From Gordonibacter massiliensis (ex Traore et al. 2017) (GTDB lineage: Bacteria; Actinomycetota; Coriobacteriia; Coriobacteriales; Eggerthellaceae): 64,000 bases of DNA. The position numbers and the translations under genes are program-made. The notes beneath the pieces are model-generated. The model was not told where the DNA came from. It did not search any database and was given only the letters and a program-made list of their open reading frames with translations. Positions 16,880 through 25,126 of the stretch are shown here, piece by piece (position 1 is the stretch's first letter; each line of letters begins with the position of its first letter). The stretch spans positions 1,426,001-1,490,000 of the forward strand of contig LT827128.1 in assembly GCA_900170005.1 (NCBI GenBank), in the 5' to 3' direction.

Positions 16880-18592
16880 TCAAGCGCTCGCGGCGTCGTC
16901 GTTCTGCGCGGCCTCGATATGCTGGAAAGATGCGAAACCGCCCTGTTTCTCGATGAGGGAATCATAGCCGCCCCTTTCCGCTATCTTTCCCTGTTCCATA
17001 TATAACACAGCATCGTAGCGCCTCAAAAGATCCGGTGCCAAATGGTGCGTGATGGTGATGACGGTCAAATCGTCTAGGTCCAGCAAGGCCGTTTCGATGT
17101 CGTAGGCGGTGCGAGCGTCGACGGCGCTCGTGCCTTCGTCGAGAACGAGGATCGGCTTGCGCTCTATAAGCGCCCGCGCAACCGCGACTCGCTGGCGTTG
17201 GCCGCCCGAAAGGCCGATGCCGTTCTCGCCGACGGGGGTCTCAAGGCCGCTCTCGGTTTGGGCGAGAAAGCGATCGACCCCGCTGATGTTCAAAGCCCTC
17301 TCCCACTCGTCTTCGCGGTAGTCGCGATGAAGGTCTATGTTCTCCCCGATCGTTTCGTCGAACAGGTACACGTCTTGATGGATGACGGACACCAAGGCGA
17401 GCAGCTTGTCGACGTCCAGCGACCGCAGCTCTTTCCCGTCGACACTGATGGAACCGGTATAGGAACCGTACCCGGCGCACAAGAGCTTGACGAGGGTGGT
17501 CTTCCCGCAGCCGCTGGCGCCGACGAGGGCGTACTTCTTCCCCTTCTCGAACGCCACATCGCAATCGTCCAGCACCGGACGACCGGGCAGATAGCCGAAC
17601 CCGACGCCCTCGAATGCGATCCGATGCTCGAAAACGGGCTCGACGGACCCCTGGAAGGCGGAAGGCTGATCGGCGCTCAATTCGCGTATGCGATCGAGCA
17701 CCGGCTTCGCCCCTTGGATTTTCGGAGCGTTCTGCATGATGACCGCAACCGGCTGGACCAGACAGCCCGAAAGCTGGAGGATCGCCAGAAGCGCGCCCGC
17801 CGCCATCTGGCCTCGCAACACGAAATAGGCCGTCACCAGCATGATACCGAGCTGGGAACCCACGCCGAGCATCTGGGAAAGGCCCTCGCTGCAGGCCACC
17901 AGGCGCTCCACTCCGTACTTGCGATCCGCGAGCTCGTCGTTCTGGCGAGCGAAATCCCTCCTCGTCCGGTCAAGCAAGCGAAACGAGCGGATGACCTCGT
18001 AGCCCGCGAATTGGTCCTTGAGTTTCGAAGTGAAGAGCGAAAGGCCCTTCGAATAGGCTTCTTGCCGCGTTCCGAGAGGCTTGCCCAAGCTCGAAGGCAG
18101 TAAGTACATCGCGGCCAAGCTCACGATCATCAGCCCTCCGATCAGGGGATTGTAGACGAACAAAGCGACCATCGCCATCACAAAGACAAGAGAGCTCTGA
18201 ATCGCCTGGAGGAAGGGCACGATGATGTTCTCCTCGACGATCTTCACGTCGTTCGTCAGAGCCGAGAGGTAATCGGCGGTATTGGTTTGCCGGTAACGCT
18301 CCGTGTCGCGCGAGAAGATGCCTCGATGCAAACCGGACCTGACATCTTGCACCGTGCGCACGGTCAGCTTCTTGTCTGCAAGGCTGCTGGCGGTCATCGC
18401 CACCGTCACCAAAGCGACGTACCCGATCGTCACCGCGATCATCTCATTGAAGAGCGCCCAATCGCCGTCTATCGCGGCGTTCAATATGCGCTCGAGCACG
18501 AACGCCACGCCGATGGTGAGCGCCGACAAAAGAACGTTCAGGGTGACGGCCGCTGCGAAAAGGGACTTGTGGTTCTTGAACAAAGCTAGCAT
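16880..18592 (-). CDS. ABC exporter half-transporter (permease fused to ATPase)
   Basis: 570 residues, type IV/MsbA-like exporter that should work as a homodimer. The first ~310 residues are a six-helix transmembrane domain (VTLNVLLSALTIGVAFVLER, YVALVTVAMTASSLA, SSLVFVMAMVALFVYNP, GGLMIVSLAAMYLLP). The nucleotide-binding domain has Walker A GASGCGKTT, a Q-loop at VIHQDVYLF, the signature LSGGQRQRVAVARAL, Walker B ILVLDEGTSAVD and the switch His in ITHH. Substrate unknown; such exporters commonly move drugs, peptides or lipids. ATG 18592 follows GGAGGAGCC, and that ribosome site lies against a perfect palindrome, so repressor binding would block transcription here. The companion regulator follows downstream. 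Confidence 0.92.
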   Translation of the reverse strand: MLALFKNHKSLFAAAVTLNVLLSALTIGVAFVLERILNAAIDGDWALFNEMIAVTIGYVALVTVAMTASSLADKKLTVRTVQDVRSGLHRGIFSRDTERYRQTNTADYLSALTNDVKIVEENIIVPFLQAIQSSLVFVMAMVALFVYNPLIGGLMIVSLAAMYLLPSSLGKPLGTRQEAYSKGLSLFTSKLKDQFAGYEVIRSFRLLDRTRRDFARQNDELADRKYGVERLVACSEGLSQMLGVGSQLGIMLVTAYFVLRGQMAAGALLAILQLSGCLVQPVAVIMQNAPKIQGAKPVLDRIRELSADQPSAFQGSVEPVFEHRIAFEGVGFGYLPGRPVLDDCDVAFEKGKKYALVGASGCGKTTLVKLLCAGYGSYTGSISVDGKELRSLDVDKLLALVSVIHQDVYLFDETIGENIDLHRDYREDEWERALNISGVDRFLAQTESGLETPVGENGIGLSGGQRQRVAVARALIERKPILVLDEGTSAVDARTAYDIETALLDLDDLTVITITHHLAPDLLRRYDAVLYMEQGKIAERGGYDSLIEKQGGFASFQHIEAAQNDDAASA

Positions 18593-18597
18593 GGCTC

Positions 18598-18629
18598 CTC
18601 CAATATTAGATATATTTCTAATATTGGAG
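18598..18629 (-). promoter_or_regulatory. Perfect AT-rich palindrome, likely operator of the exporter/regulator operon
   Basis: Arms CTCCAATATTAGA (18598-18610) and TCTAATATTGGAG (18617-18629) are perfect complements around a 6-base AT spacer. On the minus strand the palindrome runs into the GGAGG ribosome site, six bases before the ATG. A candidate -10, TATGAT, lies just upstream on the minus strand near 18638-18643. An AT-rich dyad of this size in GC-rich DNA is the expected site for the ArsR-type protein encoded downstream. Confidence 0.8.
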
Positions 18630-18815
18630 ACAATATCATATTCATCTAATTATCACTAGATGGCGATTCACGGAAAAGCGAAGAAGCCCAACCCATCACC
18701 CTGCTGCATGAGCACTACCGATTCTATTGCACACGTTAGCAGAAACCCGAAATGGGACGGTTCGGTTCAAGGGACGCTGGAGGTTAATTGCGCTGGAACT
18801 GGCGTTGAAAAGCAG

Positions 18816-18836
18816 AAAGGCCCTTTCGGGCGCTTT
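18816..18836 (-). terminator. Terminator of tRNA-Leu
   Basis: On the minus strand AAAG-C-GCCC, GAAA tetraloop, GGGC-CTTT forms an 8-bp stem with one bulged C, followed by CTGCTTTTC. It begins 15 bases after the tRNA 3' end. The rest of the 215-base spacer toward the exporter promoter (18631-18815) holds nothing I recognise. Confidence 0.55.
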
Positions 18837-18850
18837 GTCGAATAACTAAG

Positions 18851-18935
18851 TGGTGCGGGCGAAAGGACTTGAACCTTCACACCTTTCGGTACCAGAACCT
18901 AAATCTGGCGCGTCTGCCAATTCCGCCACGCCCGC
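18851..18935 (-). tRNA. tRNA-Leu (anticodon TAG)
   Basis: The minus strand begins GCGGGCGTGGCGGAATTGG and ends with the complementary CGCCCGC, discriminator A and an encoded CCA. The anticodon stem CCAGA/TCTGG encloses TTTAGGT, giving anticodon TAG (reads CUA and related Leu codons). A long class II variable arm (TACCGAAAGGTGT region) confirms leucine. The T arm has GGTTCAAGTCC. Confidence 0.97.
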
Positions 18936-18964
18936 ACGCCGTGCGCCGATTTCGCGCAGCGAAC

Positions 18965-19016
18965 ATGATAGCAGAAGTTGACGGCTTTCGGCCGAGACCG
19001 AAAGCTCTGCTATCAT
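18965..19016. promoter_or_regulatory. Symmetric divergent control region between tRNA-Leu and the sstT-like gene
   Basis: Nested inverted repeats: outer ATGATAGCAGA (18965-18975) with TCTGCTATCAT (19006-19016), inner CTTTCGG (18985-18991) with CCGAAAG (18998-19004). Each outer arm ends in TATCAT, a good -10, reading outward on opposite strands. The left one would serve tRNA-Leu and the right one the transporter. Matching -35 elements would fall within the symmetric core and are poor. Confidence 0.5.
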
Positions 19017-19055
19017 AGGCGCCCGAACCGGACGGAACCAGACCAAGGAGCGAAT

Positions 19056-20312
19056 GTGAACCTCAAGAGGATTGCGCGCGCGTACAACGACGTCAGCCTT
19101 ATCAAGCGCATCGTGGCGGGCCTCGTCGTGGGCGCGGTGCTGGGCATCGCCCTGCCCGGCGTGGAAGTGGTGGGGCTTTTGGGCACGCTGTTCGTGTCGG
19201 CGTTGAAGGCCGTGGCGCCCGTCTTGGTGTTCTTCCTCGTCATTAGCGCGCTCGCGAACGCGAAGGCCACCGGATCCATGAAGACCGTCGTGGTGCTGTA
19301 CGTGGTGAGCACGTTCGTGGCCGCGCTCGTGGCCGTGGCGGCCAGCTACCTGTTCCCCACCGAGCTGACGCTCGCTGCGCCGGCGGCCGAGCAGAGCTCT
19401 CCCTCGGGCATCGGCGAGGTGCTGGGCACGCTGGTCATGAACATGGTGGCGAACCCGATCGACGCGCTGGCGAATGCGAACTACCTGGGCATACTCGTGT
19501 GGGCCGTCGTGCTGGGCATCGCCCTGCGCGCGGCGAGCGGCACGGTGAAGGACGTGTTCACCAGCGTGTCGGACGCCGTGTCGACCGTGGTGCGCTGGGT
19601 CATCGCGCTCGCGCCGTTCGGCGTGCTGGGCCTCGTGTACACCACCGTGTCCGAGAACGGGCTCGACATCTTCGCCGAGTACGGCCGGCTCATCCTCGTG
19701 CTCGTGGGCTGCATGCTGTTCATCGCGTTCGTCACGAACCCGCTCATCGTGTTCGCCAACGTGCGCAAGAACCCCTATCCACTCGTGCTGCGCTGCCTGA
19801 AGGACAGCGGCATCACGGCGTTCTTCACGCGCAGCTCGGCGGCGAACATCCCCGTGAACATGGAGCTTTGCCGCAAGCTCGGCCTGGACAAGGACAACTA
19901 CTCAGTGTCCATTCCGCTGGGCGCCACCATCAACATGGCGGGCGCGGCCGTCACCATCACCGTCATGGCCATGGCGGCCGCCCACACGCTGGGCGTGTCG
20001 GTGGACCCGGTCACCGCGGTGGTGCTGAGCGCGCTGGCCGCCGCGTCCGCCTGCGGCGCCTCGGGCGTGGCCGGCGGGTCGCTTCTGCTCATACCGCTGG
20101 CGTGCTCGCTGTTCGGCATCGGCAACGACGTGGCCATGCAGGTGGTGGCCATCGGCTTCATCATCGGCGTGGTGCAGGACTCGTGCGAGACGGCGCTGAA
20201 CTCGTCGTCCGACGTGCTGTTCACCGCCACGGCGGAGTACCGCGCGTGGCGGCGCGAGGGCCGGGATTTCCGTCTGGGCCGCGACGCGTTCAGCGAGGAC
20301 GAGCTGGCGTAA
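19056..20312 (+). CDS. sstT: Sodium/serine-threonine symporter, SstT-like
   Basis: Dicarboxylate/amino acid:cation symporter (DAACS) family, 418 residues, close to the 414 of E. coli SstT. It opens [29 protein letters not shown], the SstT-style amphipathic start, then multiple membrane helices. The re-entrant loop and substrate region are visible as [34 protein letters not shown] (cation/substrate binding) and [21 protein letters not shown] 19056 is chosen because AAGGAGCGAAT sits immediately upstream; an in-frame ATG 78 bases earlier has no ribosome site and adds a polar leader. The acidic C-terminal tail is short. Likely imports Ser/Thr with Na+. Confidence 0.9.
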   Translation: MNLKRIARAYNDVSLIKRIVAGLVVGAVLGIALPGVEVVGLLGTLFVSALKAVAPVLVFFLVISALANAKATGSMKTVVVLYVVSTFVAALVAVAASYLFPTELTLAAPAAEQSSPSGIGEVLGTLVMNMVANPIDALANANYLGILVWAVVLGIALRAASGTVKDVFTSVSDAVSTVVRWVIALAPFGVLGLVYTTVSENGLDIFAEYGRLILVLVGCMLFIAFVTNPLIVFANVRKNPYPLVLRCLKDSGITAFFTRSSAANIPVNMELCRKLGLDKDNYSVSIPLGATINMAGAAVTITVMAMAAAHTLGVSVDPVTAVVLSALAAASACGASGVAGGSLLLIPLACSLFGIGNDVAMQVVAIGFIIGVVQDSCETALNSSSDVLFTATAEYRAWRREGRDFRLGRDAFSEDELA

Positions 20313-20392
20313 CGCGGGCGCGCGGCGAGAACCCGCGGATCGCAGGCGGGATGGCGAGCGCTTGCGAAGCCGGAGGCGCTTGGTGCGCTCGC

Positions 20393-20448
20393 CGTAGGGG
20401 CGGCCTGCTGGCCGCCACCGCGCCGGCGGCCAGCAGGCCGCCCCTACG
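20393..20448. repeat. Dispersed palindrome, family II, full copy
   Basis: A perfect 24-bp inverted repeat (20393-20416 with 20425-20448), arms opening CGTAGGGGCGGCCTGCTGG, with an 8-base spacer. It lies between the convergent sstT and DUF4230 genes and would form a strong hairpin in either transcript. Related copies are at 28466-28561, 31492-31517 and 34498-34604. Confidence 0.85.
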
Positions 20449-20474
20449 AGGGTCTTTCGGCTTCGGGAACGAGG

Positions 20475-21050
20475 TTACGCGTCCACGATCTGCAGCGTGT
20501 AGGCGTTGTCGCCCACGGTGAACGGGTGCAGCAGGTTCTCCACGAGGGTGCGGGCCTGCTCGTTGGCCTGCTCGATCATGCCGGTTTGGTTGACCCGCTC
20601 CTCGGCATCGGTCTGGGCCGTTTTGAGGGCTTCGGCCGTGTCCTGCTTGTTCTCCCAGTTGAACAGCGCGAACGCCGAATCGTAGAACTCGATGGAGTTC
20701 GGGTCGATCTCGATGCCCAGAAGCTGCGCCTGCGGCAGGCGCACGGTGACGGTGCGGCCGCTCACGTCGACGGACGCCTGCGCCAGGTCGACGCCCGCGC
20801 GCACCTCGGCGTCGTAGACCATGGTGAAGCCCTTCTTGTTGATGAAGTCGATGTCGCCGTTTTCGTAGCGCACGAGGCCCCGGTACTCGAGCTTGGCCGT
20901 GGCCAGCTCGCTCGAGTTCGAAAGCTGCTCCTGGATGGACGTGGTGGTGAGCTTGACGCTGGGCTCGAACGCGCGCTGGAACGCAAGCGTGCCCACGACG
21001 CCGACGGCGACGAGCGCCACGGCCACGACGATCATGAGTATCTTCTTCAT
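20475..21050 (-). CDS. DUF4230-like membrane-anchored protein
   Basis: 191 residues, function unknown. An N-terminal signal anchor (KKILMIVVAVALVAVGVVGTLAF, residues 2-24) is followed by an extracytoplasmic domain with the DUF4230 pattern: TTTSIQEQLSNSSELATAKLEYRGLV, then KKGFTMVYDAEVRAGVDLAQ and VTVRLPQAQLLGIEIDPNSIEFYD. A helical end follows (ALKTAQTDAEERVNQTGMIEQANEQARTL) before a final strand NAYTLQIVDA. ATG 21050 is chosen as the first methionine ahead of the basic n-region. It is a single gene flanked by a family II palindrome on its 3' side. Family call by overall pattern. Confidence 0.75.
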   Translation of the reverse strand: MKKILMIVVAVALVAVGVVGTLAFQRAFEPSVKLTTTSIQEQLSNSSELATAKLEYRGLVRYENGDIDFINKKGFTMVYDAEVRAGVDLAQASVDVSGRTVTVRLPQAQLLGIEIDPNSIEFYDSAFALFNWENKQDTAEALKTAQTDAEERVNQTGMIEQANEQARTLVENLLHPFTVGDNAYTLQIVDA

Positions 21051-21378
21051 GGATGCATCCTTCTCGATCTAACGGGTGTCTCGACGGCAGGATACCACGG
21101 ACGGACAAACGCCCGTCGCCCGTCAACAATCGGTTAAGGCTTCGTGGACGCGCGAGGCGAAGGGCTGAGGCCGGAAGCAGAAAGCCGCCCGAGAAAGCCC
21201 CGAGGGGGCCCAGCAGACCGCCACGCGAGGCGCACCGAGGCCCGTGGGCAAATCCCCAGCTCCCTGGCGAACCGCGATGCCGTGCGCGGATCGTCCGCCG
21301 CGCTCACCGCATGCGCACCGAGCTTCGCCGGTGCCCATGCGGTTCAAAACGTCGTCAGCGCATGGCGCGGAGAAGCGC
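21051..21378. other. Intergenic spacer between the NYN/OST-HTH gene and the DUF4230 gene
   Basis: No credible gene in these 328 bases. An imperfect hairpin at 21306-21343 (ACCGCATG..CACCG pairing with CGGTG..CATGCGGT, a 2-base internal mismatch) lies 36 bases past the NYN gene stop and may help end its transcript, though it lacks a U-tract. Confidence 0.4.
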
Positions 21379-23196
21379 CTATTTGGCCAATCGGGCGTAG
21401 AACTGGCCGTCCCGCTCTTCCACGTCGATGCCCGCCATGTCGACCAGGTAGGGTCGGAACTGGGCGTATCCCAGATCGCGCAGCTTGAACGTACGGAACT
21501 TGCCGCGCACGCGCTTGCCGAGCGTGGCCAGCGCTATGCCGTCGGGCTCCGCATCGGCCACCGTCTGGCGGATGAACGCCTCGGGGTCGGACGGAGCGGG
21601 CTCCGCCTTCGCGGGCGCCTTCGCCTTCGGGGCCGTCTGCTTGGAGGACGCCTTCGAGGAAGGGCGCTTCGACTGCACCTTCCCTGCGGGCTTCCCCGCC
21701 GCCTTCGCGGGAACCGGAGCCTCGGAAGGCTGCGCGGGCTCCTCGACCGGGGCCTCGGCCGCCTTCGGGACGGTCTGGGACGCCTTGGCCTTCGGGGGCA
21801 CCGCTTTGGCGGACTTGGCCGCCGGCTTGCGCTTCGCCGGCGCGGCTGGTTCCTGCTCGCCCGGCGCCTTGGCAGCCTGATCAACGGCGGGAGCGCCCTG
21901 CTCCGCCGGCGCCTTTTCGGGCTGCGCCGCCTTGGCGGGCTTGCGGCTCTTCAGCGCATCGGCCCAAGCGGCCGCCGCGCGCTTGCGGGCGGCGCGGCCG
22001 GGCCGGTTGTCGACGGGAGCCTCCTCGACAGGTTCGGGCTCGACGGTCTCGGGCTGCGTGGCGGCAGGCTGCCGTTCCTCGGACGCAGGGGCGTCGGAGG
22101 CCGCCTTCGCGTCGGGCGCCTGCTCGACGGAGGCCTTCGCCGCGTCCTTCTGCGCGGCGCGACGAGCCGCCATGCGCGTCGAACGACGAGGCTTCTTCTC
22201 GGGCACCTCCGCGTCGTCCGTGGGAACGTCCTGCTTGTCGGATGCGTTGTCGGATGCGGCTGCCTCGACGTCGGAGGGCGCGGCATCGACCGGCGCCGCG
22301 GATGCGTCCTCGGCGGGTTGCGCGTCAGACGCCTCCCCCTTCGGCGCCTGCGGCTCCTCGGCCGGAACGTCCGCGCGCGCGGCCTCGTTGCCGTGCGCGG
22401 CGTCTTTGCCGTGGCCGTTCTTGCGCTCGCGGTCGTCGCCCGCCAGCTCCACCGTGACCGAGCTGCCGTCCTTCGTGATCTGGACGCTTTGGAACTCGTC
22501 GAGCAGCTTCGACAGCAGGTTCGTGCCGTAGCTGCGCACGTCGAAGTCCGGGTAGCGCTTCAGCAGGCGGCTGCCCACCTCGCCGAGGCCCGTGGACTTG
22601 CCGTTGTTCTGGTTGTCGGTGATGATGTTCACCACGGCCTGCTCGATCTCGTCCTTGCTCGCGGTGGCCGTGCCGGCACCCGAGCCGCCGCTCGTCGCGC
22701 CGGCCTGGTCGCTCCGGCCCTTGCCGCGGCCGCTGGACTTGCCGCCCGTGTCGCCCAGCAGAAGCTCCAGCGTGGTGAAGATGTCGCACGCCTTCCTGAA
22801 CGGCGTGGGCGTCTTCTTCTCGCCCATGCCGATGACCGTGAGGCCGCTCTCGCGGATGCGGCTGGCCAGGCGCGTGAAGTCGCTGTCGCTCGACACGATG
22901 CAGAAGCCCTCCACCGAGCGCGTGTACAGGATGTCCATCGCGTCGATGATCATGGCCGAGTCGGTGGCGTTCTTGCCCTGGGTGTAGCCGAACTGCTGGA
23001 TGGGCGTGATGGAGTTCTCCAGCAGCGCGTCCTTCCACTTGGCGTGGAGCGTGAGCGTCCAGTCGCCGTAGATGCGCTTGTAGGTGACGGTGCCGTACTT
23101 CGACAGCTCGTCGGTGATGGGCTTGATGTACTTCGCCGACACGTTGTCGGCGTCGATCAAGAGGGCGAATCGTTTTTCAGATGATTGCTTTTCCAC
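21379..23196 (-). CDS. NYN (PIN-like) ribonuclease-fold protein with two OST-HTH domains
   Basis: 605 residues. Residues 1-150 are an NYN/LabA (DUF88) domain with the metal-binding acids in LLIDADNVS, DSAMIIDAMDILY and SSDSDFTRLA, as in PIN-type RNases. OST-HTH (LOTUS) domain 1 follows at about 180-260 (IEQAVVNIITDNQN, GLGEVGSRLLKRYPDF). A very long Ala/Lys/Pro/Glu-rich disordered linker of about 270 residues comes next. OST-HTH domain 2 ends the protein (FIRQTVADAEPDGIALATLG). LOTUS domains bind RNA, often G-quadruplex RNA, so this is probably an RNA-processing or RNA-silencing nuclease. GTG 23196 is chosen for its GAGGAG ribosome site; the frame stays open upstream without one. Two OST-HTH modules on one bacterial NYN protein is uncommon. 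Confidence 0.88.
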   Translation of the reverse strand: MEKQSSEKRFALLIDADNVSAKYIKPITDELSKYGTVTYKRIYGDWTLTLHAKWKDALLENSITPIQQFGYTQGKNATDSAMIIDAMDILYTRSVEGFCIVSSDSDFTRLASRIRESGLTVIGMGEKKTPTPFRKACDIFTTLELLLGDTGGKSSGRGKGRSDQAGATSGGSGAGTATASKDEIEQAVVNIITDNQNNGKSTGLGEVGSRLLKRYPDFDVRSYGTNLLSKLLDEFQSVQITKDGSSVTVELAGDDRERKNGHGKDAAHGNEAARADVPAEEPQAPKGEASDAQPAEDASAAPVDAAPSDVEAAASDNASDKQDVPTDDAEVPEKKPRRSTRMAARRAAQKDAAKASVEQAPDAKAASDAPASEERQPAATQPETVEPEPVEEAPVDNRPGRAARKRAAAAWADALKSRKPAKAAQPEKAPAEQGAPAVDQAAKAPGEQEPAAPAKRKPAAKSAKAVPPKAKASQTVPKAAEAPVEEPAQPSEAPVPAKAAGKPAGKVQSKRPSSKASSKQTAPKAKAPAKAEPAPSDPEAFIRQTVADAEPDGIALATLGKRVRGKFRTFKLRDLGYAQFRPYLVDMAGIDVEERDGQFYARLAK

Positions 23197-23399
23197 GTGG
23201 TGCCGCTCCTCGATGATGGTGGTGATGGCGGCCGCGCTCGCTTGCGCGACGCCGGGGCTCGCGTCGCGCTGCGGGCGGGACCACAGCGCCAACCTGCGTC
23301 CGACCGCGAAAACACGACGTTCCGGGTGTCTATACTACTCGAAATAGGCCGATCAACGCCCAATTGCAGCAAGGCTGATACAATTTGTCCATAATCCTC

Positions 23400-23428
23400 T
23401 TGCGCTCGGCGAAGAAAATCCGTATACT
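23400..23428 (+). promoter_or_regulatory. Promoter of tRNA-His
   Basis: TTGCGC (23400-23405), 17 bases, TATACT (23423-23428). The tRNA begins 17 bases after the -10. Confidence 0.7.
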
Positions 23429-23444
23429 TCCACCTTGCGCCTTG

Positions 23445-23521
23445 GTGGCTATAGTTCAGTTGGCTAGAACGCCAGATTGTGGCTCTGGAGGTCGTCGGTT
23501 CGAGTCCGATTAGCCACCCCA
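23445..23521 (+). tRNA. tRNA-His (anticodon GTG)
   Basis: Acceptor GTGGCTA pairs with TAGCCAC, followed by C and an encoded CCA. The base before the acceptor is G, giving the tRNA-His-specific G-1 opposite C73. The anticodon stem CCAGA/TCTGG encloses TTGTGGC, so the anticodon is GTG. T arm GGTTCGAGTCC. Confidence 0.97.
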
Positions 23522-23543
23522 GCGCGCTTTTTGAAATTAGGGC

Positions 23544-23572
23544 TTGCAATCGCAGGTTGCATGCTTTAAGAT
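23544..23572 (+). promoter_or_regulatory. Promoter of tRNA-Lys
   Basis: TTGCAA (23544-23549), 17 bases, TAAGAT (23567-23572), ending 38 bases before tRNA-Lys. The tRNA could also be read through from tRNA-His. Confidence 0.5.
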
Positions 23573-23610
23573 AACTCAGCGCTTTGCGCACTTTGACATA
23601 TCTTTTCTTT

Positions 23611-23686
23611 GGACCGTTAGCTTAGTTGGTAGAGCAGGGGACTCTTAATCCCAAGGTCCGGGGTTCGAGTCCCCGACGGTCCACCA
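23611..23686 (+). tRNA. tRNA-Lys (anticodon CTT)
   Basis: Acceptor GGACCGT pairs with ACGGTCC, discriminator A and encoded CCA. D arm AGCTTAGTTGGTAGAGC; anticodon loop CTCTTAA gives CTT; T arm GGGGTTCGAGTCCCC. A strong terminator follows. Confidence 0.97.
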
Positions 23687-23699
23687 TCGAAAACCCACA

Positions 23700-23729
23700 G
23701 GCCAGCCGGCAAAACCGGCTGGCCTTTTT
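23700..23729 (+). terminator. Rho-independent terminator after the tRNA-His/tRNA-Lys pair
   Basis: 10-bp perfect stem GGCCAGCCGG/CCGGCTGGCC with CAAAA loop (23700-23724), followed by TTTTTG. A 9-C run at 23743-23751 lies just beyond. Confidence 0.9.
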
Positions 23730-23860
23730 GTTGCGTAGCGCACCCCCCCCCGGACCGGCGGCCAAGGTTTCGAGCAAACGGATTGGAGCCAGACCGCTCG
23801 CGCCCGGTTCCCGCAAAGCGAGAAAAGGCGTCGAGGGCCGGATCGTCGGCCCCACAACGT

Positions 23861-23893
23861 GAAGAGAGGGCCGGCTATGTCGGCCCTCTCTTC
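23861..23893. terminator. Hairpin between tRNA cluster and serA 3' end
   Basis: 13-bp perfect stem GAAGAGAGGGCCG / CGGCCCTCTCTTC with a 7-base loop. It lies 67 bases past the serA stop. U-tracts are poor on both strands, so its role as a terminator is uncertain. Confidence 0.5.
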
Positions 23894-23959
23894 TTCAACG
23901 GAAAAGCCATGGCCGCCGCGAGCCGAAGAAACAGGCGGGGCGGATGCGGGTATCGGCTC

Positions 23960-25126
23960 CTAGCACACCACCCTCACGCGGCGGACGCCTTCGAGGGCTT
24001 CGAGCTTCGCCACGGCGGTGTCCGGGACGGGCTGGTCGAGATCGAGCATGGTGTAGGACACGTCGCCGCGGGACTTGTTCATCATGTTCTCGATGTTGAC
24101 GCCTTCCTCGCCGAACACGTCGGTGACGCGGCTGATCATGCTCGGGATGTTCTTGTGCATGACGGCGGCGCGGCTCATGCCTTCGGGGCAGACGCCCATG
24201 TCGCACGCCGGGTAGTTCACGGAGTTCCTGATGTTGCCGTTCTCCAGGTAGTCCATCATCTCCTGCACGGCCATGGCGGCGCAGTTGTCCTCGGCCTCGG
24301 CCGTCGACGCGCCCAGGTGCGGCAGCACGATGGCGTGCTCCATATGCATGACCTCGGGCGTGGCGAAGTCGGTGATGTAGGCGCCCACCTTTCCCGATGC
24401 CAGCGCGGAGGCCATGGCGGCGTTGTCCACGAGCGTGTTGCGCGAGAAGTTCAGCACCACGGCGCCGTCCTTCATGAGCGAGCAGGCGCGCCCGCCGATC
24501 ATACCGATGGTGCCTTCCATGGCCGGCACGTGGATGGTGAGGTAGTCGCAGGTGCGGAACAGGTCGTCCAGGTTCGTGACGTGGTGGACGGCGCTCGAGA
24601 GGCGCCAGGCCGCGCCCACCGACACGTACGGATCGTAGCCGTAGACGTCCATGCCCAGGGCGACGGCCGCGTTGGCAACTTCGGCGCCGATGGCGCCCAA
24701 GCCGATCACGCCCAGCTTCTTGCCCAGTATCTCGCGCCCGGCGAACGCCTTCTTCGCTTTCTCGGCCGCCTTGGCGATGTTCTCGTCGCCCGCGTTGTCG
24801 CGGCACCACGCGATGCCGTCCACGATGCCGCGGCTTCCCAGCAGAAGCGCGCACAGCACGATCTCCTTCACGGCGTTGGCGTTGGCTCCCGGCGTGTTGA
24901 ACACGACGACGCCGTCCTCGGCGCAGCGATCGAGCGGTATGTTGTTCACGCCCGCCCCCGCGCGCGCGATGGCCAGCAGCTCGTCGCCGAACTCCATGTC
25001 GTGCATGGCGGCGCTGCGCACGAGGATGGCGGACGCCTTCGCCGGATCGTCGGTGAGCTCGTAGGAGTCGGTGAGCAGATCGGTGCCGTGCGAGGAAATG
25101 TTGTTCAAGCAATGGACGTAGCGCAT
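23960..25126 (-). CDS. serA: D-3-phosphoglycerate dehydrogenase
   Basis: First step of serine synthesis: oxidises 3-phosphoglycerate with NAD. 388 residues, the short form with one C-terminal ACT domain. NAD-binding GLGAIG is at residues 142-147, and catalytic Arg229 (NFSRNTL), Glu258 (ATPEV) and His270 (LPHLGAST) are in place. GAGVNNIPLD and NTPGANANAVKE are the usual substrate-domain motifs. The ACT end has IPSMISRVTDVFGEEGVNI, a likely serine-responsive regulatory site. ATG 25126 follows GAAGGAGAAG. It is monocistronic; AGTATA on the plus strand at 25232-25237 (TATACT on the coding strand) is a weak candidate -10. A scrap of the same gene occurs at 28331. Confidence 0.93.
   Translation of the reverse strand: MRYVHCLNNISSHGTDLLTDSYELTDDPAKASAILVRSAAMHDMEFGDELLAIARAGAGVNNIPLDRCAEDGVVVFNTPGANANAVKEIVLCALLLGSRGIVDGIAWCRDNAGDENIAKAAEKAKKAFAGREILGKKLGVIGLGAIGAEVANAAVALGMDVYGYDPYVSVGAAWRLSSAVHHVTNLDDLFRTCDYLTIHVPAMEGTIGMIGGRACSLMKDGAVVLNFSRNTLVDNAAMASALASGKVGAYITDFATPEVMHMEHAIVLPHLGASTAEAEDNCAAMAVQEMMDYLENGNIRNSVNYPACDMGVCPEGMSRAAVMHKNIPSMISRVTDVFGEEGVNIENMMNKSRGDVSYTMLDLDQPVPDTAVAKLEALEGVRRVRVVC

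Noticed and set aside
18660-18845. Small plus-strand frame (61 codons) upstream of tRNA-Leu
   Set aside because: No ribosome site, no family resemblance, and it overlaps the tRNA-Leu terminator hairpin.
23445-23686. tRNA cluster as an integration site for a mobile island
   Set aside because: No partial tRNA 3' copy or integrase was seen in the window; the nearby insertion sequence has its own ends and target duplication.
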